Source: an uncultured Fretibacterium sp.
GTDB taxonomy: Bacteria > Synergistota > Synergistia > Synergistales > Aminobacteriaceae
Direction of reading: 5' to 3'
Assembly (NCBI GenBank): GCA_937899395.1
Contig: CALBPU010000139.1
Span: 1 to 20,798 of the forward strand
DNA: 20,798 bases
Below, piece by piece: positions 7,590 to 13,985 of the stretch (position 1 is the first letter of the stretch; the number at the start of each line of letters is the position of its first letter). The notes beneath the pieces are model-generated. The model was not told the origin of the DNA. It saw only the letters and a list, made by a program, of their open reading frames with translations, and ran no database searches. Both the position numbers and the translations under genes were made by a program.

Positions 7590-9203
7590 ATGAAATTAAC
7601 GTATGAAGGATTAAAAGATGTTAAGGCTTGGGAGAATGCAAATATCTCCCTTCCTTCTTACGACCCGAAAGAACTTGCTGAACGTACGAAAAAAAATCCT
7701 GTGTGGGTTCATTTCGGTATAGGAAATATTTTCAGAATTTTTATCGGCGGCATTGCTGACAGATTAATCACCGAAAAACTTTTAGATCGCGGAATAACCT
7801 GCGTCGAAACTTTTGATTATGATGTTGTTGATAAAATTTACGCCCCTTTTGATAATCTTGCACTCTCTGTTACACTTCATGAAGACGGAAAAACAGACAA
7901 AAGAGTTTTAGGTTCTCTATGTGAAGCATTAAAAGCCCGTTCGTCAAACGCTGCCGAATGGTCAAGGCTGAAAGAGATTTTCACGGCTGAAAGTTTGCAG
8001 ATGGTTTCATTCACGATTACCGAAAAAGGTTACGCTCTTAGAAATTCGGAGGGAAAATATTTTCCTTTTGTCGAAGCTGATATGAATAATGGAGTTGACA
8101 AACCTACAGGAGCAATGGCCATTGTAACTTCGATGTTATTTGAACGTTTCAAAGCAGGTGCAAAACCTTTAGCACTTGTTTCAATGGATAATGTATCAAA
8201 GAACGGGAAAAAACTTCGTGATAGCGTAATCGAGACGGCTGAAAAATGGCAGGAGAAAAATTTTGTGCCTTCAGAATTTGTTGATTACGTTAAAGATGAA
8301 AGCAAAATATCATTCTGCTGGTCAATGATTGATAAAATTACTCCGCGTCCTTCAGATGAAGTTGGAAAAATGTTAAGCTCACTCGGTGTTGAGGATATGC
8401 AGACCGTAGTAACGAGCCGTAAAACATATATAGCTCCGTTTGTAAACGCTGAAGCTCCCGAATATTTAGTTGTTGAAGATTCGTTCCCGAACGGAAGACC
8501 TCCTCTTGAGAAAGCAGGAGTATATATGACCGACAGAGACACTGTTAATTTGTCCGAACGAATGAAAGTTACAGCATGTTTGAACCCGATTCATTCAGCT
8601 TTATGTACTTTTGCAAGATTGCTTGACTATGAATTTTTTGCGGACTGCATGAAGGACAAAGAATTATCAGAGCTTGCAAAACAAGTTGGATATGTTGAGG
8701 GATTGCCAGTAGTTAAAGACCCGAAAATAATTTCTCCTGAAAAATTCCTTGATGAAGTTATCAACGTTAGATTTCCAAATCCGTATTTAGGAGACACAAG
8801 CGCAAGAATAGCAACTGATATTTCGCAAGGTTTAGCGTTCAGATTTGGCGAAACGATTAAAGCTCATGTTGCTAAAGACGGTACAGCCGAAAATTTAAAT
8901 GCTATTCCGTTAGCTATTGCAGGTTGGTTAAGATATTTATTGGCTGTTGACGATGAAGGAAATAATTTCGAGCTTTCTCCTGATCCTCTTAACGCTGAAC
9001 TCACAAAGCAGCTCGAAAATATTAAAGTCGGAAAACCTGAAAGCCTTTCGAGAGAAATAATCCGACCGATTTTAAGCAACAAAAATATTTTCGGAGTTGA
9101 TTTATACGAGGTAGGATTGGGAAATAAGATTGAAAAAATGTTCCGTGAAATGTTAAACGGTAACGGAGCAGTAAGAGAAGCTCTCAAGAAATATCTTTCA
9201 TAA
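7590..9203 (+). CDS. Mannitol dehydrogenase / fructuronate reductase family protein
   Basis: This is an NAD(P)-dependent, zinc-independent polyol/hexuronate dehydrogenase of the long-chain MtlD/UxuB family, 537 residues, somewhat longer than E. coli UxuB (486). The N-terminal domain begins with VWVHFGIGNIFRIFIGG, the cofactor-binding segment. The catalytic helix is KVTACLNPIHSALC, giving Lys326, Asn332 and His335; the spacing from Lys to Asn is one residue longer than in the mannitol 2-dehydrogenase pattern, as I recall from the CLNPxH subfamily. The ATG directly follows the stop codon of the zinc dehydrogenase gene (TAAATG), and the SD GGAGAAG lies in that gene, so translation is probably coupled. 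If the zinc enzyme makes fructuronate from L-gulonate, this one could reduce it to mannonate. No mannonate dehydratase is in the window, so this remains a hypothesis. Confidence 0.87.
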   Translation: MKLTYEGLKDVKAWENANISLPSYDPKELAERTKKNPVWVHFGIGNIFRIFIGGIADRLITEKLLDRGITCVETFDYDVVDKIYAPFDNLALSVTLHEDGKTDKRVLGSLCEALKARSSNAAEWSRLKEIFTAESLQMVSFTITEKGYALRNSEGKYFPFVEADMNNGVDKPTGAMAIVTSMLFERFKAGAKPLALVSMDNVSKNGKKLRDSVIETAEKWQEKNFVPSEFVDYVKDESKISFCWSMIDKITPRPSDEVGKMLSSLGVEDMQTVVTSRKTYIAPFVNAEAPEYLVVEDSFPNGRPPLEKAGVYMTDRDTVNLSERMKVTACLNPIHSALCTFARLLDYEFFADCMKDKELSELAKQVGYVEGLPVVKDPKIISPEKFLDEVINVRFPNPYLGDTSARIATDISQGLAFRFGETIKAHVAKDGTAENLNAIPLAIAGWLRYLLAVDDEGNNFELSPDPLNAELTKQLENIKVGKPESLSREIIRPILSNKNIFGVDLYEVGLGNKIEKMFREMLNGNGAVREALKKYLS

Positions 9204-9240
9204 ATTACTTCCCGAATAATAAATAAAGCAAAACAAATTC

Positions 9241-9270
9241 CCTCACGGTAATCTATAATTATCTGTGAGG
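9241..9270 (+). promoter_or_regulatory. Hairpin that covers the rnz Shine-Dalgarno
   Basis: CCTCAC GGTAAT (9241-9252) pairs with ATTATC (9258-9263) and GTGAGG (9265-9270), a 12-bp stem including one G-U pair, with a one-base bulge and a 5-base loop. The 3' arm contains most of the SD GAGGTG (9267-9272) for the ATG at 9282, so folding would hide it. A TATAAT lies inside the loop side (9254-9259) but no matching -35 box is seen. Confidence 0.55.
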
Positions 9271-9281
9271 TGAATTTTATT

Positions 9282-10205
9282 ATGGTAGATATAACGTTAT
9301 TAGGGACATCAGCATTATTTCCACTTCCTGAAAGGGCTTTAACATCGGTATTTTTATTTTGCGAAGGACATTCGATTCTGTTTGACTGCGGAGAAGGAAC
9401 TCAAACTGCCGCGCGAAAATCTGACGTAAGTTTAATGAAGACTGATATTATAGCGATAACTCATTATCACGGAGATCATATTTTAGGATTGCCCGGACTG
9501 CTTCAAACTATGAGCAGCTTAAAACGAACAGAACCGCTTTATATAATGGGGCCTGAAAATATTTCGGAAGAGCTTGCACCGATATTAAAATTAACGGGCT
9601 TCACGACTTTTGAAATTATTTTAATGGAAATATCGGAAGAATTAAGGCTTTGTGAATTGATTAAAGGTTGGCCTTATGAAGCAATTTTAACCCCTTTTCC
9701 TACTGTACACAGAATTAAAAGTCAAGGTTATGTTTTCAAGTTAGGTAGAGCGGGAAAATTTTTGCCCGAAAAAGCAAAAGCCTTAAACATACCTGTAACT
9801 CAATGGAGCGTCTTACAAAAAGGACAATCTATAAATTTAGACGATAAAATCATAATGCCTGATCAAGTTTTAGGAGAGCCTCGAAAAGGTTTGAAATTTG
9901 TTTTCAGTGGAGATACGGCCATGTGTGAAACTTTAACTTCAGAGGCAAAAGAAGCGGACTTGTTGATATGTGAAGCAACTTACGGGGAAAATGAACAAGC
10001 CGAATTAGCAACCGAACACGGGCATATGAATTTCGCTCAAGCTGCCGAGACTGCTAAAAGGGCTGATGTAAAAAATTTATGGCTTGCACATTATTCACCG
10101 AGAATTGAGAGACCCTCTTATTACCTTCAACACGCTAAAGATATTTTTCCAAAAACTTTTTGCGGTTATGACGGAATGAGAATGACCTTGAATTTTGAGG
10201 ATTAA
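9282..10205 (+). CDS. rnz: Ribonuclease Z (tRNA 3'-processing endonuclease)
   Basis: This is a metallo-beta-lactamase-fold endonuclease that trims tRNA 3' ends, 307 residues, close to the usual ~305. The zinc motif is THYHGDH (His61, His63, Asp65, His66), followed by ILGLPGLL, a hallmark of the RNase Z short form. Further ligands are the His of PTVHRIKSQGY, the Asp of FSGDTAMC and the His of EHGHMNFAQAAE. The DCGEGTQ motif (35-41) is also diagnostic. ATG 9282 is preferred over in-frame GTG 9270 because GAGGTG (9267-9272) sits at a proper distance from 9282 and overlaps the GTG itself. The stop codon abuts the stop of dapF on the other strand. This is housekeeping context, unrelated to the flanking catabolic operons. 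Confidence 0.92.
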   Translation: MVDITLLGTSALFPLPERALTSVFLFCEGHSILFDCGEGTQTAARKSDVSLMKTDIIAITHYHGDHILGLPGLLQTMSSLKRTEPLYIMGPENISEELAPILKLTGFTTFEIILMEISEELRLCELIKGWPYEAILTPFPTVHRIKSQGYVFKLGRAGKFLPEKAKALNIPVTQWSVLQKGQSINLDDKIIMPDQVLGEPRKGLKFVFSGDTAMCETLTSEAKEADLLICEATYGENEQAELATEHGHMNFAQAAETAKRADVKNLWLAHYSPRIERPSYYLQHAKDIFPKTFCGYDGMRMTLNFED

Positions 10206-11024
10206 TTAATAATCGCCCGAAAAAACTTCAACAGCTTCTCCGATTAAAAAGCATGTGTTATCGTGAGCAACTTTAATTCTCAAATCTCCTCCCTGTAAAT
10301 GCACAAGGACTTCACGGTTTAATTTTCCCGAAATTACTCCGGCAAATGCAGAAGCTGTTGAACCCGTTCCGCATGCCATTGTTTCACCGCAGCCCCTTTC
10401 AAAGACCCTCATGTTAATTTCATCACGCGAAATAATTTCAATGAAATCCGAAGTTGTTCTCTCCGGAAATCTTTTGTGATTCTCAAAATAAAAACCCTCT
10501 TTCGCAAAATCAGAGGCCAACCACTCATTAATGCCGAAAATTTCAGGGTTATCCTCAACAAAATATACTGCGTGCGCTGTTCCTGTATCAATTCCGTAAA
10601 ATTTTAGATTACGTCCATTAACTTTTATAGCTTCAGGAAGCTCGCTTGTAATATTCGGTACACCCATATTTACGGAGATGATTTTGGCTTTGTCATCTGA
10701 AATTTCGAGCGAGATATTTTTCACACCCGAAAGAGTTTCGATTGAAGTTTCGGTTTTGTTAATAATCCCGTGTTCATACATGAATTTTGCCGTACATCGA
10801 ATGCCATTGCCGCACATCGTATCTTCAGATCCGTCAGCATTATAAATCCTCATGAAAGCGTCTGCATTATTAGATCTCTCAACTAAAATTAATCCGTCAG
10901 CACCTACTCCCGAACGCCTGTTACAAATTTCAAAGGCCAAGTTATTAGCGTCGGAAATTTTTTCGTTGAAACAATTTACAACTACAAAATCATTTTGGCA
11001 GCCGTGCATTTTTGAAAACTTCAT
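10206..11024 (-). CDS. dapF: Diaminopimelate epimerase
   Basis: This enzyme interconverts LL- and meso-diaminopimelate in the lysine and peptidoglycan pathway, 272 residues, full length. The two catalytic cysteines are Cys71 (DTMCGNGIRC) and Cys218 (GETMACGTGS). The N terminus KFSKMHGCQNDFVVV is the family opening, with Asn11 retained but CQ in place of the common LG or CG. It also has ADGLILVE and the central DTGTAHAVYFVED. The start is supported by AAGGAG upstream of the ATG on the minus strand. It converges on rnz with no spacer and no terminator between the stops, so the two transcripts probably overlap. It indicates meso-DAP peptidoglycan or at least DAP-based lysine synthesis. Confidence 0.95.
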   Translation of the reverse strand: MKFSKMHGCQNDFVVVNCFNEKISDANNLAFEICNRRSGVGADGLILVERSNNADAFMRIYNADGSEDTMCGNGIRCTAKFMYEHGIINKTETSIETLSGVKNISLEISDDKAKIISVNMGVPNITSELPEAIKVNGRNLKFYGIDTGTAHAVYFVEDNPEIFGINEWLASDFAKEGFYFENHKRFPERTTSDFIEIISRDEINMRVFERGCGETMACGTGSTASAFAGVISGKLNREVLVHLQGGDLRIKVAHDNTCFLIGEAVEVFSGDY

Positions 11025-11061
11025 AATTTCTCAAACTCCTTTTTCGTAGATTTTTGCATAG

Positions 11062-11067
11062 TATAAT
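11062..11067 (+). promoter_or_regulatory. Candidate -10 box of the regulator gene
   Basis: A perfect TATAAT (11062-11067) lies about 50 bases before the regulator start, in the dapF/regulator divergent gap. No acceptable -35 box is found 16-18 bases upstream, so this is a weak call. Confidence 0.35.
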
Positions 11068-11115
11068 ATATTTTAATTTTCCCGATATATAGGATTAATG
11101 GAGACCTGTTTATTG

Positions 11116-12096
11116 ATGAACGATACATTAAATCAACGCAATAACCTTCGTCAGCTTAGAATGATGCTTAATATGACACAAAAGGATTTTTTAAGCAAGT
11201 TTCTTGTTGATGTTAACGGAAAAATAATCATAAGTGCCGCCACTTTATCAAACCTCGAAATAAAAGGTGGTGAACGTCTTGATGAAATAATTTCGATATT
11301 GAGCGAAAAATTATTGTTAAATCCTGAAATATTTTCGTTAGAAGCTCATGAATTTAACGAAAAATGTTCCGAAAATCTCGATGATTTTATTTGCACATCT
11401 GACAAAAAAAACGGAAAAGTTAAAGAACTCTTAAACTCTTTAACGATGTATTTTGCAGATGAAATTATGGAAGGGAGATTGAAAAGAGGAGAACAAATAA
11501 CTTCAGACAGGGAGCTTGCGAAAATATTAGGTGTCGGACGTTCAACAGTCAGAGAGGCTCTCAAAGTCCTTGATGTTTTAGGAATGATTGATATAAGACC
11601 GGGTCAAGGGACATATCTTGCTAACAAGGAAACAAATTTTTTCTCAATTCCTCTTTCATGGTCATTATTTCTTGACGGCGGACAAGTTCGCAACATAATC
11701 ACAATCAGAAGCATTCTTGAAACAAAATCAGCAGAACTTGCAGCACAATGTACTGACGAAATTTTGTTATCGAAGCTCGACAAAGTTTTTCATCAGATGC
11801 ACACAACTTATCATAGCCGAGATTACGAACAATTTTTAGATGATGATATTGAATTTCATAGTTGCGTTGCTGAATGTTCAAAGAATCAAATAATATATTC
11901 CATGCTTCAGACGATACGAAATTTTTTGCGCCGTATAAGCAGTACAGGAATGATGGACGAGGAACAAATTTACGAAATATATAACGAACACAGAAAAATT
12001 TACGGCTCTATCATCAGTCATAACGAAGCCTATGCCGTAAAATATATGAGAGAACATGTTGAACATGCTAGCGAACGTTATACAATCGACACCTAA
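11116..12096 (+). CDS. GntR/FadR-family regulator with extra N-terminal XRE-like HTH
   Basis: This is a transcription factor of about 326 residues, some 90 longer than usual FadR/FCD members. Residues 11-70 look like an XRE/Cro-type helix-turn-helix (LRQLRMMLNMTQKDFLSKF, then ISAATLSNLEI). Residues 104-170 are a clear GntR winged helix (ADEIMEGRLKRGEQITSDRELAKILGVGRSTVREALKVL, then IDIRPGQGTYL). Residues 190-320 are an FCD ligand domain with likely metal ligands Asp244, His248, His292 and His314. The start at 11116 is chosen because GGAGA (11100-11104) is an SD for it; ATG 11098 has only AGGA three bases away and would overlap that SD. It ends convergently with the hydrolase gene, overlapping by 3-4 bases. 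Position suggests it controls the ureide operon and the hydrolase, possibly through the 18-bp repeats; that is inference. Confidence 0.87.
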   Translation: MNDTLNQRNNLRQLRMMLNMTQKDFLSKFLVDVNGKIIISAATLSNLEIKGGERLDEIISILSEKLLLNPEIFSLEAHEFNEKCSENLDDFICTSDKKNGKVKELLNSLTMYFADEIMEGRLKRGEQITSDRELAKILGVGRSTVREALKVLDVLGMIDIRPGQGTYLANKETNFFSIPLSWSLFLDGGQVRNIITIRSILETKSAELAAQCTDEILLSKLDKVFHQMHTTYHSRDYEQFLDDDIEFHSCVAECSKNQIIYSMLQTIRNFLRRISSTGMMDEEQIYEIYNEHRKIYGSIISHNEAYAVKYMREHVEHASERYTIDT

Positions 12097-12986
12097 GATA
12101 ATCTCTTCTCAGTCTTAGTATCTTCCAAATAACGGTCAAGAAATGAAATCGTAGCGTCCAATAATTGCAACGTAAAAGGATTTTCGGTGTGTCTGTCAAA
12201 ATCATGTTCATCGGAAGCTGCGACAAAACGTTTCGGGTTATAACGATTGCATAATTCCGTAAACTCTGAAAACGGGACATCAGGATCTCCGACGCTATGT
12301 GCGCAAAATAACGGAGCGGGTAATTTTTCACAAAGCCTCAACGAATAATTCAGGTAAAAAAATTTATCACGTCCTTCATAAATTAAATCTTTCCATTTTC
12401 CCGTCTGTCTTGCATAAACATAAATGCTGTAATGTGTATCAAGTCCTCCGTAGGCATGAGGAATTTTTGAGATATTTTCGAGGAATGATTCGGGGACTTT
12501 GGGGAGCTTTGAATAAAATTTGCTCGGAGTTCCGTACCAGTTATCACATAAAAACCCGTAACCGTAATATGAAATTATTCCCGCAGGATTTTCGATTTTT
12601 TGTTCGTTCTTTTCAGTCAGAGATGAAATAAGAGCTAAATATGCTCCTGCGGATCTTCCCCATAAAAAATAAGGCAATTTTGTTTTGCTGTAATAATAAT
12701 CGTTTAATATCCTTCGATGAGCTTCGATTGTTGACGTAATGTCTTTTAATATCGTATCGAGTTTGCAGACGGGTGCTAAAGGATAATCGCAGGCAAAAAT
12801 TATATATCCTGAACTCGTTAGCTTCTCGATATGAAGTGTCGGAAGATCTTTTCTGTCTCCATATAATAATCCTCCTCCGTGAAAATATATCACACAGCCT
12901 CTGGCCGAAATCGAATCGTCAAAATAAAGGGTTGCGTTTTTTTCATATAGGTCTGATTGTAAAGGCACGTCGATTATTTTTATCAA
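12093..12986 (-). CDS. Alpha/beta hydrolase (esterase/lipase-like)
   Basis: This is a cytoplasmic serine hydrolase of the alpha/beta fold, 297 residues, with no signal peptide. The oxyanion motif is HGGG (36-39), the nucleophile elbow is GRSAG with Ser112, the acid is probably Asp234 or Asp236 (GDPDVPFSE), and the base is His261 (DEHDFD). The arrangement is that of the hormone-sensitive-lipase/acetylesterase group. The start is TTG: reading the minus strand, GGGAGG lies eight bases before it, while the ATG in between is out of frame. It is divergent from allE and shares the promoter region, including an 18-bp repeat that overlaps its SD. That implies co-control with ureide breakdown, but the natural substrate is unknown. 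Confidence 0.85.
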   Translation of the reverse strand: MIKIIDVPLQSDLYEKNATLYFDDSISARGCVIYFHGGGLLYGDRKDLPTLHIEKLTSSGYIIFACDYPLAPVCKLDTILKDITSTIEAHRRILNDYYYSKTKLPYFLWGRSAGAYLALISSLTEKNEQKIENPAGIISYYGYGFLCDNWYGTPSKFYSKLPKVPESFLENISKIPHAYGGLDTHYSIYVYARQTGKWKDLIYEGRDKFFYLNYSLRLCEKLPAPLFCAHSVGDPDVPFSEFTELCNRYNPKRFVAASDEHDFDRHTENPFTLQLLDATISFLDRYLEDTKTEKRLS

Positions 12987-12996
12987 AATTCATTCC

Positions 12997-13014
12997 TCCC
13001 GTTAAAAATAGGTT
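12997..13014 (+). repeat. 18-bp direct repeat copy 1, hydrolase side (candidate operator)
   Basis: TCCCGTTAAAAATAGGTT occurs here and again exactly at 13111-13128. This copy lies in the predicted leader of the minus-strand hydrolase and overlaps its SD (complement of 12995-13000). The 18-mer is not a clean palindrome, so strand orientation may matter. Confidence 0.7.
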
Positions 13015-13059
13015 GATAGCTTCAACAAAATTGTCATTGAAAATTATTTTCAGGATTGA

Positions 13060-13088
13060 ATTATAAAACGAATAATTATTGTTGACAA
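13060..13088 (-). promoter_or_regulatory. Promoter of the hydrolase gene (divergent)
   Basis: On the minus strand, TTGTCA (complement of 13083-13088) and a perfect TATAAT (complement of 13060-13065) are 17 bases apart. The -35 box overlaps the -35 box of the allE promoter almost base for base, so the two polymerases should compete. Confidence 0.65.
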
Positions 13089-13110
13089 GTTATAAAATGC
13101 CATATATAAT
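13082..13110 (+). promoter_or_regulatory. Consensus promoter of the ureide operon
   Basis: TTGACA (13082-13087), a 17-base spacer and TATAAT (13105-13110) match the sigma-70 consensus at every position. Transcription should begin near 13117, giving a leader of about 60 bases before allE. So strong a core promoter on a catabolic operon suggests control by repression. Confidence 0.8.
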
Positions 13111-13128
13111 TCCCGTTAAAAATAGGTT
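13111..13128 (+). repeat. 18-bp direct repeat copy 2, allE side (candidate operator)
   Basis: This exact second copy of TCCCGTTAAAAATAGGTT starts on the base after the allE -10 box and spans the expected transcription start. A protein bound here would block the promoter. The two copies are 114 bases apart, about 11 helical turns. Confidence 0.75.
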
Positions 13129-13177
13129 ATCCAATAATTACTCTAAAATTTTATAAGTTAAAGGGGCTATGTTATAA

Positions 13178-13963
13178 ATGAGCTACTTAAATCATGTAAC
13201 CGGACACAGGGAAGCTTTACTCTCAACACGTTCGGTTATCCGCAAAGAAAATTTTGTTATCATTGAACCAGACGGAATTGTTAAAAATTCAATACCGGGT
13301 TACGTAAACTGCGACACAACAATTTTAGGTTCTCCTGCAATGGGAGCTTCATTTGCGGACTATATCTGCACAGTTCACCCTAACGGAAAAAATGATTGCA
13401 TCGGCGGAAAAGGCATTGAATCATTTTTATATGTCATAAGCGGAACATTGAAAGTCAAAAACGCTGATAAAGAAGCGACATTAACAGAGGGCGGATATAT
13501 TTTCTCACCTGCCGACAAACCGTTTTGCTTTATAAACGAATCGTATAAAGACGCTTTCACTTACATTTACAGAAGACGTTATGTTCCTCTTGAGGGCTTC
13601 TCAGCTCACACAGTCATCGGAAATATTAACGATGTTGAATGGGTACCTTATGAAGGAATGAATGATTGCCACGTAAAAGATTTCTTACCTTCAGCTACTG
13701 ATTTCGGCTTCGATATGAACATGCACGTATTGAAATTCAAACCGGGCGCAAGTCATGGTTACATTGAAACACATTATCAGGAACACGGAATGTATTTCCT
13801 TCAGGGAAAAGGCATGTACCGTTTAGATGACGAATGGTTCCCGCTTCAGAAAGGCGATTATGTTTTCATGGATGCTTATTGCCCTCAGGCATGTTACGGA
13901 GTAGGCGACGAAGATTACATTTACATTTACTCAAAAGACTGCAACAGAGACGTTGAACTTTAA
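13178..13963 (+). CDS. allE: (S)-ureidoglycine aminohydrolase
   Basis: This manganese cupin converts (S)-ureidoglycine to (S)-ureidoglycolate plus ammonia in allantoin breakdown. At 261 residues it has the same length as E. coli AllE (YlbA) and aligns with it from memory end to end (GIESFLYVISGTL, YKRRYVP-like YRRRYVPLEG, SKDCNRDVE at the C terminus). Two cupin domains are visible. Ligands matching the plant enzyme's Glu-His-His-Gln site are Glu197, His199, His203 (ASHGYIETHYQEHG) and Gln237, with the same +2, +6 and +40 spacing. AAGGGG lies 11 bases before the ATG. It is the first gene of the ureide operon, directly below a consensus promoter and candidate operator. The ureidoglycine it needs would come from AllC (allantoate amidohydrolase), which is not in the window. 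Confidence 0.95.
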   Translation: MSYLNHVTGHREALLSTRSVIRKENFVIIEPDGIVKNSIPGYVNCDTTILGSPAMGASFADYICTVHPNGKNDCIGGKGIESFLYVISGTLKVKNADKEATLTEGGYIFSPADKPFCFINESYKDAFTYIYRRRYVPLEGFSAHTVIGNINDVEWVPYEGMNDCHVKDFLPSATDFGFDMNMHVLKFKPGASHGYIETHYQEHGMYFLQGKGMYRLDDEWFPLQKGDYVFMDAYCPQACYGVGDEDYIYIYSKDCNRDVEL

Positions 13964-13985
13964 TTTTACATAGGAGGAAAAAATT

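Noticed and set aside
9241..9280. Intrinsic terminator for the upstream sugar operon
   Set aside because: The stem is good but the bases after it (TGAATTTTATTA) are not a continuous T-run; masking of the rnz SD explains its position better.
9270..9281. GTG 9270 as start of ribonuclease Z
   Set aside because: This GTG forms part of the SD for ATG 9282 and would add four residues not seen at the family's N terminus.
11098..11115. ATG 11098 as start of the regulator
   Set aside because: AGGA is only three bases away, and the 11098-11115 stretch contains the SD for ATG 11116. The six extra residues have no support.
12299..13066. Plus-strand ORFs of 97-110 residues within the hydrolase region
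   Set aside because: They lie antisense to a hydrolase with an intact catalytic triad and have no SD or recognisable domain.
13169..13177. Two-codon leader ORF (ATG TTA TAA) directly before allE
   Set aside because: Its ATG is only two bases after AAGGGG, too close for initiation, and such short frames arise by chance.
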